From assembly GCA_040218145.1 (NCBI GenBank), contig JAVJQK010000126.1, positions 1 to 64,000 on the forward strand: 64,000 nucleotides of DNA, in the 5' to 3' direction. Each line of letters begins with the position of its first letter. The stretch's first letter is position 1. A program made the translations under genes and the position numbers. This stretch comes from Sandaracinaceae bacterium (GTDB taxonomy: Bacteria > Myxococcota_A > Polyangia > Polyangiales > Sandaracinaceae). The notes beneath the pieces are model-generated. The model saw nothing but the letters and a program-made list of their open reading frames with translations, had not been told where the DNA came from and searched no databases. This document shows positions 9,036 to 17,952 of this stretch, piece by piece.

Positions 9036-9887
9036 GTGACCGACGAGACGCTGCAGGGCAAGATCATGGTGGTGACCGGGGCCAACTCGGGCATCGGCAA
9101 GGCGATGGCGCGGGAGCTGGCCGGGCGCGGGGCGCGCGTGGTGATGGTCTGCCGCAACCCCGACAAGGGCGAAGAGGCGCGGCGCGAGATCGTCGAGGCC
9201 AGCGGCAACGAGCAGGTGTCGCTCGAGGTCGCGGACCTCGGCTCGATGGACCAGGTCCGGGATGTCGCGTCGCGGCTCAGGGAGCTGGGGCGCGTCGACG
9301 TGCTCCTGAACAACGCCGGGCTCTACCTGCCCGAACGCCAGGTCTCGCCCGACGGCTTCGAGATGATGTTCGCCGTCAACCACCTCGCGCCGTTCCTGCT
9401 GACCCATCTCTTGCGGGAGACCCTCGCGGCCGCGGACGACCCGCGCGTGATCACCACCTCGTCGGTGGGACACCTGTTCTGCAAGTTCGACATCGAGCAC
9501 CTCCAGGCGGAGCGCCGCTTCATCCCGCTCGAGCAGTACGGCGTGACCAAGCTGGCGAACATCTTCTTCACCAAGGAGGCCGCGCGGCGCTACGCGTCGG
9601 ACGGCATCAACGCGAACTGCTTCCACCCCGGCGCGGTCGGGACGGGCTTCGCGCAGGACGAGCCGGGCCTCTTCAACGCGATCATGAAGGTGGGCAAGGT
9701 CTTCATCCGCTCCCCCGAGAAGGGTGGGGAGACGGGCGTCTACCTCGCCGCGTCCGACCGCGTGAAGGACGTCACGGGCGAGTACTTCGTCGACAAGAAG
9801 GCGAAGAAGCCGAGCAAGACCGCGCGCGACCCGGAGCTCGCCCGCGCGCTCTGGGAGCGGAGCGCCGCGATGGTCGGCGTCAGCTGA
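9036..9887 (+). CDS. short-chain dehydrogenase/reductase, retinol dehydrogenase-like
   Basis: 283-residue NAD(P)-dependent oxidoreductase of the SDR family. It has the cofactor motif TGANSGIG (14-21), NNAG (92-95), the catalytic Ser in TTSSVGH and the Tyr168-x3-Lys172 pair in QYGVTKLAN. The CRNPDKGEEARR segment after the second strand suggests NADPH preference. Overall layout resembles the retinol dehydrogenase/WW-oxidoreductase-like group; the natural substrate cannot be told. It is cytosolic, with a GTG start supported by the TAGGGT box 6 nt upstream. It appears monocistronic and faces the DUF2293 gene. Confidence 0.92.
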   Translation: MTDETLQGKIMVVTGANSGIGKAMARELAGRGARVVMVCRNPDKGEEARREIVEASGNEQVSLEVADLGSMDQVRDVASRLRELGRVDVLLNNAGLYLPERQVSPDGFEMMFAVNHLAPFLLTHLLRETLAAADDPRVITTSSVGHLFCKFDIEHLQAERRFIPLEQYGVTKLANIFFTKEAARRYASDGINANCFHPGAVGTGFAQDEPGLFNAIMKVGKVFIRSPEKGGETGVYLAASDRVKDVTGEYFVDKKAKKPSKTARDPELARALWERSAAMVGVS

Positions 9888-10027
9888 GAGACTATCGATG
9901 AATCTCCCGTCGCCCCGCGGCCGATCCGGGCCCATGCGCGTCGTTGCCGCTCGTCGCCGTGCTATCCGCACGCCTCCTCTCGTCGCCTAGCGCCTGGACC
10001 CGCCTCGACTGCGGGACTCGGTCCGAT

Positions 10028-10717
<690 letters not shown>

Positions 10718-10727
10718 GGAACGGCGG

Positions 10728-10733
10728 AGGCTA
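10728..10733 (-). promoter_or_regulatory. TAGCCT -10-like box before the DUF2293 gene
   Basis: Read on the minus strand, TAGCCT ends 10 nt before the ATG at 10717. It would give a leader of only a few bases. Confidence 0.35.
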
Positions 10734-10835
10734 CCCGCAAGGAGTCCACCCGTCACGGTCTCGACGCGCCGCCCCCGAACGCGCGTTTCGTGCGACTCTG
10801 ATCGAGCGCGCCGCGTGCGCGCGCGGGACCGAACC

Positions 10836-12458
10836 ATGGGTGGGGAAGCGAGCGCCGACCTCGAGTCGCGATGGATCCGCGAGCAGGTGCGCGAGCGGCT
10901 CTTCGGTGAGGCCGAGCCCGTGAGCGTGGGACGGTACGCGCTGCGCGCGCCGCTGGGCCGCGGGGGCATGGCCACCGTGTACGCCGCGACGGATCCGGTC
11001 CTCGAGCGCGAGGTGGCGGTGAAGATCCTGCATCCGCGGGACGCGCACGACGCGCGGCGGCTGCTCCGCGAAGGGCGCGCGCTCGCCGCCATCGCGCACC
11101 CGAACGTGGTCGCCGTGCACGACGCGGGCGTCGACGGGGACTGCCCGTATCTCGTGATGGAGAAGGTCGAGGGGCAGACGCTCGACGCCTACCGTCGCGC
11201 GCAGCCGGACGCGCTGTGGGACGTGCTCGACGCCGTGCTCGGAGCGGGCTCCGGCCTGGCGGCGGCGCACGGCCGTGGGCTGGTGCACCGCGACGTGAAG
11301 CCGCAGAACATCCTCGTCGACGCGCGCGGCGTGGCCCGGCTCTCGGACTTCGGGTTGACCGGCGCGGAGCCCTCAGGCGCACCCTCGAGCGAGACGAGCG
11401 CGCGCCTGACGGTGACCGGCGCGCTGCTCGGGACGCCCGCCTACATGTCCCCGGAGCAGCTCGACGGACTCCCCGCCGACCCGCGCTCGGATCAGTTCGC
11501 CCTGTGCGTGACGCTCTACGAGTGCGTCTGCGGCGCGCGCCCCTTCGACGGCGAGACGCCCGCCGCCATCCGCGCCGCCATCGCGGCGGGTGCGCCCGAC
11601 GCGCCCGAAGACGCGCCGAGCTGGCTCCTGGACCTGATCGCGCGGGGCCTTCGCGAGGACCCCGAGGAGCGCTACCCGTCGGTCGACGCGCTGCTCTCCG
11701 CGATCGCGGCGCGCCGCGAGAGCGTGCGCAAGACGGAGCACGCGATGTTGTCTGTCGACAGGCTCTCGCGCGCGTTCGCGGACCGGGCCGAGGACCCCGA
11801 GCGGCTCCTCTCCCGGGTCGCCACCTGCCGAGAGGAGCTGCGCGACGCCCTCGCGGACTGGCCCGACAACCCCGAGGCGCAGGACGTCGACGCGCGCCTC
11901 GCTGCGCTCGGGGCGGCCATCGAGCGCGAGCACGATCCGACGGTGGGAGACGGCTACAAGGCCGTGTGGGGCGCGGTCATCGCCGTGCTCTGGGTGGCCG
12001 CCTACGCCGCCTTCGCGTGGGGCGACGCGAGCGGCGCGTGGCCCATCGACAACCGCGAGCTGACGGTCTTCTTCGGCGTGTTCCTCGCGCTCAACCTCTT
12101 CGTCACGTACGGCCCCGGGCGCGAGATCCATCGGGAGAACGATCCGGGCCGGAAGCTCAGCCTCATCACCACCGCCGCCTACGCGGGCGACCTGCTCGCG
12201 GCCGCCGTGGGCTGGGCGCTCGACGCCGACGTCGCCATGACGCTCGCGTCGGTGCACGTCGTCGCGGGGGCCATCTGGGGCGCGGCCGCGATCGGCGTCG
12301 ACCGTCGCGTCGCGGTGCTCTCGGTGGTCACGGCGCTGGGCGGCGCGGTCATGGCGCTGTTCCCCGCGTGGTGCTTCGAGATCGCCGCCGTCGTCGCCAC
12401 GCTGGGCATCGGCGGCTTCGCCTACGCGATGCGCCCGCGAAAGCGAGATCTGTCTTAG
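10836..12458 (+). CDS. membrane-anchored serine/threonine protein kinase
   Basis: 540 residues. The kinase domain (~33-300) has GRGGMATVYA, Lys63, HRDVKPQN (151-158), DFG (171-173) and GTPAYMSPEQL. A helical linker follows, then about five or six hydrophobic segments in the last ~150 residues. These include WGAVIAVLWVAAYAAFAW, FFGVFLALNLFVTYG and a Cys-containing AWCFEIAAVVATLGIG. The kinase is therefore cytosolic and tethered by a C-terminal membrane domain with no large external sensor. It lies 9 nt before an ECF sigma-factor gene, and kinase-plus-ECF pairs are a known bacterial arrangement in which the kinase activates the sigma factor. Confidence 0.93.
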   Translation: MGGEASADLESRWIREQVRERLFGEAEPVSVGRYALRAPLGRGGMATVYAATDPVLEREVAVKILHPRDAHDARRLLREGRALAAIAHPNVVAVHDAGVDGDCPYLVMEKVEGQTLDAYRRAQPDALWDVLDAVLGAGSGLAAAHGRGLVHRDVKPQNILVDARGVARLSDFGLTGAEPSGAPSSETSARLTVTGALLGTPAYMSPEQLDGLPADPRSDQFALCVTLYECVCGARPFDGETPAAIRAAIAAGAPDAPEDAPSWLLDLIARGLREDPEERYPSVDALLSAIAARRESVRKTEHAMLSVDRLSRAFADRAEDPERLLSRVATCREELRDALADWPDNPEAQDVDARLAALGAAIEREHDPTVGDGYKAVWGAVIAVLWVAAYAAFAWGDASGAWPIDNRELTVFFGVFLALNLFVTYGPGREIHRENDPGRKLSLITTAAYAGDLLAAAVGWALDADVAMTLASVHVVAGAIWGAAAIGVDRRVAVLSVVTALGGAVMALFPAWCFEIAAVVATLGIGGFAYAMRPRKRDLS

Positions 12459-12461
12459 AGT
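12456..12461 (+). promoter_or_regulatory. TAGAGT -10-like box inside the kinase stop region
   Basis: TAGAGT overlaps the kinase stop codon (TAG) and ends 6 nt before the GTG at 12468. The sigma-factor gene may therefore have its own leaderless promoter besides read-through from the kinase. Confidence 0.4.
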
Positions 12462-12467
12462 CCACGC

Positions 12468-13094
12468 GTGGGGGATGATGCCGAGCTCTTGCGGGCGTGG
12501 CGCGCTGGCGACGCCACCGCGGGCGCGGCCCTCTACGACCGCACGTTCCCGCTCGTGAACCGCTTCTTCCGTTGCAAGGTCGACGACGAGATCGCGGTCG
12601 ACCTCATCCAGGCCACGTTCCTCGCCGCGGTGGAGAGCCTCGAGCGCTTCCGGGGCGCGTCGAGCTTTCGCGCGTTCCTGCTCGGCATCGCGCGGCACGA
12701 GCTGCTCGACCACTACCGCAGCAAGGCGCGCGACCGCAGCGTGCCCATCGACGAGCTCACGCTCGAGGACCTCGATCCGTCGCCGAGCAGCCTGCTCCGT
12801 CACGGTCGCGAGCAGCGCGCGCTCCTGTCCGCGCTGCGCTCGCTCCCGCTCGAGCTGCAGCTCCTGGTGGAGCTCCACTACTGGGAGGGGCTCACGGGAC
12901 CCGAGCTGTCCGACGCGCTCGAGCTGCCCGAGGGCACCGTCCGCAGCCGCCTACGCCGGGCGCGCGAGCAGCTCAGATCGACGGTGGAGCGCGCGGGCGA
13001 GGCGATGCCCCGCCGCGAGCTGGCCGCGACGAGCTTCGAGTCCTGGGTGGAGAGCGTCAGGCCGTCCGACGCGGCAGGACCCCACGCTCCCTGA
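12468..13094 (+). CDS. ECF-type RNA polymerase sigma factor
   Basis: 208 residues with only sigma regions 2 and 4. Region 2 (~10-85) contains DLIQATFLAAVESLERFRGA followed by SSFRAFLLGIARHELLDHYR. Region 4 (~120-175) contains LPLELQLLVELHYWEGLTG and the helix-turn-helix LSDALELPEGTVRSRLRRA. No anti-sigma gene is adjacent; instead a membrane Ser/Thr kinase precedes it, suggesting control by phosphorylation as in STK-associated ECF groups. The ~35-residue C-terminal tail has several Ser/Thr that could be targets. The last 38 nt overlap the convergent HAD gene. Confidence 0.93.
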   Translation: MGDDAELLRAWRAGDATAGAALYDRTFPLVNRFFRCKVDDEIAVDLIQATFLAAVESLERFRGASSFRAFLLGIARHELLDHYRSKARDRSVPIDELTLEDLDPSPSSLLRHGREQRALLSALRSLPLELQLLVELHYWEGLTGPELSDALELPEGTVRSRLRRAREQLRSTVERAGEAMPRRELAATSFESWVESVRPSDAAGPHAP

Positions 13095-13671
13095 GCGCCG
13101 CGCGGAGCTGGCTGGCGCTCTCGAACACCACCGCGTCCATGCCGACGTCTCTCGCCGCCTCGACGTTGCTGGCGCGATCGTCGACGAAGAGGCAGCGCTC
13201 GGGCGGCCGCTCGAGCCGCCGCGCCGCGCCGAGGTACGCCTCGGGGTGCGGCTTGCGCACGCCGGTCTCGCAGCTGACGAAGGTCCAGTCGAGGTAGCGC
13301 GAGAGCTCGAGGCGCTCCTCGATGAGTCGGTACCAGCAAGGATAGTTGCTGAGCGCGTGCATCTCGACGCCGCGCTCCGACAGCTCCGCGAGCAGCGGCT
13401 CCACGCCGTCGAGGAAGCGATACGCGCCGCGCACGGCCTCGACGAAGCCGCCCTCGTCGTAGGCGCGCCCGTCGGCGAAGAAGCTGCGCAGGAACGCGTC
13501 CTCGTCCATCTCCCCGTGCTCGAAGCGCACCCAGGCCTCCGGGTGCTTCGCGTCGAGCAGCTGCTCGAGGGACATGCCGAAGAAGTCGGGCATCACGCGG
13601 TGGAAGGGGTCGTAGACGAGGGTCCCCATCACATCGAGCAGGAGCACGTCGGGCGAAGTCATCGCTCGCAA
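13057..13671 (-). CDS. HAD-superfamily hydrolase (subfamily IA)
   Basis: 204 residues. Motif I is seen as LLLDVMGTLVYD (the nucleophile Asp then V-M-G; the second Asp of DxD is replaced by Met). Motif II is HALSNY, the Lys is in ETGVRKPHPEAY and motif IV is CLFVDDRASNVEAA. The DVMGT form is unusual for phosphatases, where the second Asp is the acid/base, so dehalogenase-like or altered chemistry is possible. It is cytosolic. Start is ATG at 13671, or the in-frame ATG 9 nt later. Its 3' end overlaps the sigma-factor gene tail-to-tail by 38 nt. Confidence 0.88.
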   Translation of the reverse strand: MRAMTSPDVLLLDVMGTLVYDPFHRVMPDFFGMSLEQLLDAKHPEAWVRFEHGEMDEDAFLRSFFADGRAYDEGGFVEAVRGAYRFLDGVEPLLAELSERGVEMHALSNYPCWYRLIEERLELSRYLDWTFVSCETGVRKPHPEAYLGAARRLERPPERCLFVDDRASNVEAARDVGMDAVVFESASQLRAALRERGVLPRRTA

Positions 13672-13701
13672 GTCTTGGGTGCGAAGCCTCCCTGCGCCAA
13701 C

Positions 13702-13707
13702 TACCCT
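13702..13707 (+). promoter_or_regulatory. TACCCT -10-like box, leaderless arrangement
   Basis: TACCCT ends 7 nt before the GTG at 13715, which is the reason for choosing that start over the GTG at 13679. Confidence 0.4.
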
Positions 13708-13714
13708 CGGGCGC

Positions 13715-14386
13715 GTGTCCGAGTCGAACCCTCCCGAGCGCGAACCCTCCGGCTATCCGCCCGGCCGCGGCAAGGGCTGGCCGTGGGTGCTGGGCGTCGT
13801 CCTCGTCGGCCTGCTCGCGGTGCTCGCCTACCTCTTCACGGAGGGCGGCGACTCGAGCTGGGGCGAGCCGGGTGACGAGCTGAGCGCGGAGCCGCCCGTG
13901 GACGGGCCGCGCGGCGACGGCGAGTCCGCCATCCGCGCGCAGGGCACGCAGCCGCCGCCGCTCCCGGGTGAGCCCGATCCGGCGCCCGCGGACGCGGTGG
14001 ACCCGGAGGAGCTGGCGCGGCTCCTCTTCGACGGAGGCTGGGGTCCGCCCGAGGCTGGCCTCGCCCGGCTGAACGATCCTGTCGATCCCGAGCCCGAGCC
14101 CGAGCCGATCCCCAACGAGGCGCTCGACGAGCCGCTCCGCATGGGTCCGACCGCGCCGCAGACCGCCTACCGCCGCGCCGTCTTCTGGCGCGACATGCTG
14201 GGCACGCGCATCACGAACGTCCGGCGCCAGGCCGAGGAGGCGGCCGAGCGCGGCGACGACGCGCAGGCGGCCCGGCTGCGCCGCATGGTCGGTCGGCTCG
14301 AGGCGCAGCGCCCCGCCCTCGAGCGCCGCGTGGGAGAGCTCGAGAGCGCCGCCGCCGCCGCGCCCCCGCTCGAGCCCGCGGAGTGA
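13715..14386 (+). CDS. single-pass membrane protein with proline-rich linker
   Basis: About 223 residues. A short Pro/Gly-rich cytosolic N-terminus precedes one membrane segment (WPWVLGVVLVGLLAVLAYLF). A long acidic Pro/Glu/Asp-rich stretch follows (GEPDPAPADAVDPEE and a PEPEPEPIP repeat). The last ~70 residues form a charged helix (YRRAVFWRDMLGTRITNVRRQAEEAAERGDDAQAARLR), probably coiled coil. The topology resembles periplasm-spanning anchor proteins. No family recognised. Confidence 0.75.
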   Translation: MSESNPPEREPSGYPPGRGKGWPWVLGVVLVGLLAVLAYLFTEGGDSSWGEPGDELSAEPPVDGPRGDGESAIRAQGTQPPPLPGEPDPAPADAVDPEELARLLFDGGWGPPEAGLARLNDPVDPEPEPEPIPNEALDEPLRMGPTAPQTAYRRAVFWRDMLGTRITNVRRQAEEAAERGDDAQAARLRRMVGRLEAQRPALERRVGELESAAAAAPPLEPAE

Positions 14387-14463
14387 GGCGAGGGGGGAGA
14401 CCGATCCCTCCTTCGCGTCGGCCGTGGCCAGCGTTGCCGCTCGGCGCGCCGGGTCTACGACTT

Positions 14464-14482
14464 CCCCACGAACCCTGTGGGG
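14464..14482 (+). promoter_or_regulatory. hairpin overlapping the ribosome site of the zinc-ribbon gene
   Basis: CCCCAC and GTGGGG form a 6-bp stem with a 7-nt loop. The downstream arm merges into the GGGGAGG ribosome site just before the ATG at 14491. Folding could limit translation of the small zinc-ribbon protein. Confidence 0.3.
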
Positions 14483-14490
14483 AGGTGAGC

Positions 14491-14757
14491 ATGAGCGCAG
14501 CCGAGAGGACCGACGTCGAGCTCCGATGTGAGACCTGCGGCAACCGGTACGAGTCGACCTTCGTCGTGGAGAAGGACGGCCGGCGACACCGCTTCGACTC
14601 CTTCGAGTGCGCCATCCACGCCCTCGCGCCGACCTGCCCGCGCTGTGAGGTGCGCGTGGTCGGCCACGGCGTCCAGGTGGAGGACCGGATCTACTGCAGC
14701 TCCCACTGCGCGCGCGAGAGCGAGCCAGCCGGGGCGGCGCTCGAGACCCACACCTGA
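14491..14757 (+). CDS. small zinc-ribbon protein
   Basis: 88 residues with three Cys pairs: CETCGN, CPRCEV and CSSHC, plus a single Cys in FECAIHAL. This is a double-ribbon pattern expected to bind one or two zinc ions. RYESTFVVEKDGRRHRFDSFECAIHALAP resembles small prokaryotic Zn-finger proteins sometimes called metallothionein-like or TRASH-like; the exact family is uncertain. The ATG has a GGGGAGG ribosome site 5 nt upstream that is partly in a hairpin. It runs convergent with the next gene. Confidence 0.75.
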   Translation: MSAAERTDVELRCETCGNRYESTFVVEKDGRRHRFDSFECAIHALAPTCPRCEVRVVGHGVQVEDRIYCSSHCARESEPAGAALETHT

Positions 14758-14774
14758 GGGAGACGGGCAACGCG

Positions 14775-15785
14775 TCAGACGCGGGCCAGCTCCTCTTCGG
14801 CCTCCACGGCGGCCTCGAGATCGGCGCGGAGGTTGGCCACGAGGCGCTCGACGCCCGACGCGCGCGTGACGTCCGCGGCGCGGCCGGCGAGCTCGGTGGC
14901 GGTCGCCTCGAGCCGCGCCACCAGCCCCTCGAGGCGAGCGAGCGCCTCGTCGCGCTTGGCCTCGAGCGCGCGACGCCGGGCGACGGCCTCGGCCGAGCCC
15001 ATGTCGGCGGTGCGCGCGAGCGCGGCCTCGAGCGAGGCGTGGTGCGCGGCCTGCTGCGCGGCCGCCTCGCCGAGCTGGTCGGCCGAGGCGCTCACCGGAT
15101 CGAAGGCGGGGCCGATCGCGAGCACCTCGCGGGCGATCTGCGCGCGGGCGCGGCGCGCGCGGCGCAGGAGCACCGCGACGGTGGCGCGGCGTCGACGCGT
15201 GGTGATGAAGCCGAGGAGCCCGAGCGCGGCCAGCCCCAGCGCGCCGGCCGCCCACGTCAGGCCCGAGATGCCGGACGCCGTCTGGCTCGCGGCCACCACC
15301 GCGCGCTCGGTCGCGCTCGGCGGCGGGGTCAGGCTCTCCACCTCGATGGCGCCCTGCAGCTGGGCCCGCGCCTCGCTCACCGTGAGCAGGTCGCGGGTCG
15401 CGAGGCCGACGAGGTTGAAGGCGATGGGCATGGACGACGCGCGCGGCGCCTCGATGACGTAGCGGTGCGCGACGGGATCGCGCTCGACGATCTCGGCGCC
15501 AGGAGGCAGCACCACGAACGGCCCGGACGCCACGTCGCGCCGGCCGCCGACCGTGCGGCTCATCGCGTCGATCTCGGAGCCGTCGTGCAGGAACGAGTAG
15601 CTCCCGCGGATGGCGAAGCGCGCAGGTCCTTCCCCCGCTCCGACGTACGGCGCCAGGTCCACGGGCGCCCCGCTCGCGGGCAGGGTGACGCGGTGGCTGA
15701 CCGTCCAGTCCGCCGCGTCCCCATCCGCTGCCACTGGCGCGACGAGCGCGAGCCACACGGCCGCGACCCCGAGCGCGCGCCTCAC
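14775..15785 (-). CDS. secreted/membrane protein with C-terminal coiled coil, partner of VWA lipoprotein
   Basis: 336 residues from a GTG overlapping the upstream stop (GTGA), so it is coupled to the VWA gene. A signal peptide (VRRALGVAAVWLALVAPVAADG) precedes an external beta-rich domain to about residue 170. One membrane segment follows (GLTWAAGALGLAALGLLGFI), then an Arg-rich stop-transfer (TTRRRRA). The last ~120 residues are Ala/Glu/Arg-rich and helical, probably a cytosolic coiled coil. Function is unknown; the operon suggests it acts with the VWA lipoprotein in the envelope. Confidence 0.8.
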   Translation of the reverse strand: MRRALGVAAVWLALVAPVAADGDAADWTVSHRVTLPASGAPVDLAPYVGAGEGPARFAIRGSYSFLHDGSEIDAMSRTVGGRRDVASGPFVVLPPGAEIVERDPVAHRYVIEAPRASSMPIAFNLVGLATRDLLTVSEARAQLQGAIEVESLTPPPSATERAVVAASQTASGISGLTWAAGALGLAALGLLGFITTRRRRATVAVLLRRARRARAQIAREVLAIGPAFDPVSASADQLGEAAAQQAAHHASLEAALARTADMGSAEAVARRRALEAKRDEALARLEGLVARLEATATELAGRAADVTRASGVERLVANLRADLEAAVEAEEELARV

Positions 15786-17671
15786 CGCATCCTCCGGTCG
15801 CCGTAGAAGCTCATCGCCATCATCATCGTGCGGCGCGAGCCTCCGTCCCATCCGTTCCACGCCGCGCCGAGCACGCGGTCGTAGCGGCCGAGCAGATCCG
15901 CGTCGCGCGCCAGCGCGGGGTCGTGCCAGAGCTCCGCCGCCGCCACGAGCACCCGCTGCCGCTCGGCGAGCGCCCGGCGCGCCTCCGCCACATCGCCCCG
16001 CTCGAGCGCGCTCGACGCGCCGCGGAGCGCATCGCCGGCCTGGAACGCGAGCACGGTGCGCTTGACCGGGCGGCTCGTCGACGCGATGGCCGCCTCCCGA
16101 TCGCGCGTGCGCGCCGCCTCCACGTCCGTGGTGACGGTGCGGTTCTCACGCGAGAGCAGATCCTTGTAGTCGAGCGTGACGTGCGCGATCTGCGAAGTCC
16201 GCGTCCCGGGCGGCACCGTCAACTCCATCAGCACCACGTGCTGATCTCCACGACGGAATGTCGGCACGTGGATGCGCAGCCCGCGGTCCTCGTCCTGCTG
16301 TCGATCGCGCGCGATGCCCAGCTCGGCCGCGAGCCGCCGATCGGACGCGATCTCCGTGCGCCGCACGCGCGACTCCTCCTGCTCGTCGAGGACATGTGAG
16401 CCGTACACGCGGGTCGCGACGACGCCCTCGGCCAGCTCGACCCGGACCCGCAGCGCCTGCGCCACCGCCTGCGCGCGCTCCTCGAGCTCGTCCGTGAGGA
16501 TGTCGCCGATGTCGCCCGGGCGGCGCACGAAGTGGTAGCTGCCGCTGCCCTCGCGGGCGATGGCGAGCATCGTCGCCTCGTCGAAGTCGGTGCCGAGCCC
16601 CACGCTCGTGGTGAGCACGCCGCGCTCGTCGAAGAGCTCGCGCGCCACGCCGCCGAGGGCCTGCGGGTTGGTCTGGCCGAGCGTCGCCTGGCCGTCGGAG
16701 ACGAGCACCACGAGCAACACGTCGTTCATCGCGCGGCGGCGGGGCGCGTTCGCCTGCGCGGCGCGGAGCGCGGCCTCGATGTTGGTGCCGCCGCCCGGGG
16801 CGAGCGCGTCGATCGCGCGGCGCGCGGCCCGTCCGTCGCCGACGCGAGCGGGCGCGAAGTCGACCGAGGCGTCGTCGGCGTAGCTCACCAGCCCGAAGGT
16901 GTCGCCGGGCTCGAGCCGGTCGACGAGCTGCCGCGCGGCGGCGATCGCGTGGCTCCACTTCTCACCGATCATCGAGCCGGAGCGGTCGAGCACCAGGCGC
17001 ACGTCCATGCGCGGCCGAGGCGGCGCCTCTCCGCGCCGCGCCATCAGCGCGATCTGCAGGTGCACGCGCTCCCCTTCGCTGAGGACACGGCCCCGCTCGA
17101 GCTCAGCGTGCAGGCCGACCGCCTCGCGCGCGGGCACCGGGTAGGGGAGGCGCCCCAGCTCGTCGAAGGCTTCGAGCCGCACGTTCTCGCCCCCGACCAT
17201 GACCCCGCGGTCGAGCAGATCCTCGAGCCGCGCCTGCGCGCCGCGGCCCCCGACGAAGGTCGAGGCGAGCACGGCGTTCTGCGGAAGCGGCGCGGCGGTG
17301 GCCGTGGCGGCGCCAGCACCGTAGCCGCCGCCGGCTCGCGGCGCGGCGGGCGGCGCGGCGGGCCTCGCCTGCGCCCGACGCAGGGGCGCGGGCTCCGCGG
17401 CGATTTCGTCGTCCGTCTCGGCTGCCTCCCCCTCCCACGCCGCAGTCTCCTCGGGCGCCTCCAGATGGACGCCCTGGCCGTCCGCGGGGTCGGCGCTCGG
17501 CGCCTCGATCGGGCGCGCCTCCGCCAGCTCGGTCGTCTCCAGGGCGCCCTCCGCGCTCGGAGCTTCGTCCGCGCTGCGTCCGCACCCGACCAGACCGACG
17601 GCCCCCACCGCTCCCACGGCGAGCACCAAGCCTGTCAGCCACATCCCCGCTCGTCCGTCCGCTCGTCGCAT
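15782..17671 (-). CDS. von Willebrand factor A domain lipoprotein (YfbK-like)
   Basis: 629 residues. The lipobox is GLVGC (Cys30), followed by an Ala/Glu/Pro-rich linker to ~130. A short YfbK-type N-terminal segment precedes the VWA domain (~222-400) with an intact metal-adhesion site: DRSGSM (Asp229, Ser231, Ser233), a threonine in GGGTNIEAAL and an aspartate in VLVSDGQATLG. A C-terminal domain includes LDYKDLLSRENRTVTTDV, as in Ca-activated channel homologues. Probable role is metal-dependent protein-protein contact at the envelope. The ATG has a GAGGAGGG ribosome site. The next gene overlaps by 4 nt. Confidence 0.9.
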   Translation of the reverse strand: MRRADGRAGMWLTGLVLAVGAVGAVGLVGCGRSADEAPSAEGALETTELAEARPIEAPSADPADGQGVHLEAPEETAAWEGEAAETDDEIAAEPAPLRRAQARPAAPPAAPRAGGGYGAGAATATAAPLPQNAVLASTFVGGRGAQARLEDLLDRGVMVGGENVRLEAFDELGRLPYPVPAREAVGLHAELERGRVLSEGERVHLQIALMARRGEAPPRPRMDVRLVLDRSGSMIGEKWSHAIAAARQLVDRLEPGDTFGLVSYADDASVDFAPARVGDGRAARRAIDALAPGGGTNIEAALRAAQANAPRRRAMNDVLLVVLVSDGQATLGQTNPQALGGVARELFDERGVLTTSVGLGTDFDEATMLAIAREGSGSYHFVRRPGDIGDILTDELEERAQAVAQALRVRVELAEGVVATRVYGSHVLDEQEESRVRRTEIASDRRLAAELGIARDRQQDEDRGLRIHVPTFRRGDQHVVLMELTVPPGTRTSQIAHVTLDYKDLLSRENRTVTTDVEAARTRDREAAIASTSRPVKRTVLAFQAGDALRGASSALERGDVAEARRALAERQRVLVAAAELWHDPALARDADLLGRYDRVLGAAWNGWDGGSRRTMMMAMSFYGDRRMR

Positions 17672-17924
17672 GCGCCGTCCCTCCTCGTGCGTGGTGGAAC
17701 CCGAGCCGGAGCGCGGACCTTGGGAGGGCGGGCGTCTCTCTCGGTCGGTCGCCTCGGCCGTGACCGATCACGCTGCAGCCATCGGTCGGGTGGAGTGAGC
17801 GGCTCGGGAGCGGCATCGGTTGCGTCACAAGCCGCGTTGACTCGACGAGGGGCGCCCGACGTCTCGTCGGCTGATCCAGGAACGACTCCCGGGCTCGCGA
17901 ACGCTCGACCGCGCGCGCCGATGC

Positions 17925-17930
17925 TACGCT
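17925..17930 (+). promoter_or_regulatory. TACGCT -10-like box, leaderless arrangement
   Basis: TACGCT ends 8 nt before the ATG at 17939, with no ribosome site. If used, the message would begin within the hairpin described next. Confidence 0.4.
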
Positions 17931-17952
17931 CCCCCTCGATGACCCGAGGGGG
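17931..17952 (+). promoter_or_regulatory. perfect 8-bp hairpin with the start codon in its loop
   Basis: CCCCCTCG pairs with CGAGGGGG around a 6-nt loop, ATGACC. The loop holds the presumed start codon of the lipoprotein gene (17939-17941). Such a stem could regulate initiation; it may also be a by-product of GC-rich coding sequence. Confidence 0.35.

Noticed and set aside
9888-10027. Possible tRNA or terminator between two convergent genes
   Set aside because: No cloverleaf, T-loop or clear stem with T-run was seen.
17762-17787. GACCGAT/ATCGGTC inverted repeat with 12-nt spacer
   Set aside because: Short arms and no second copy; too weak to call an operator.
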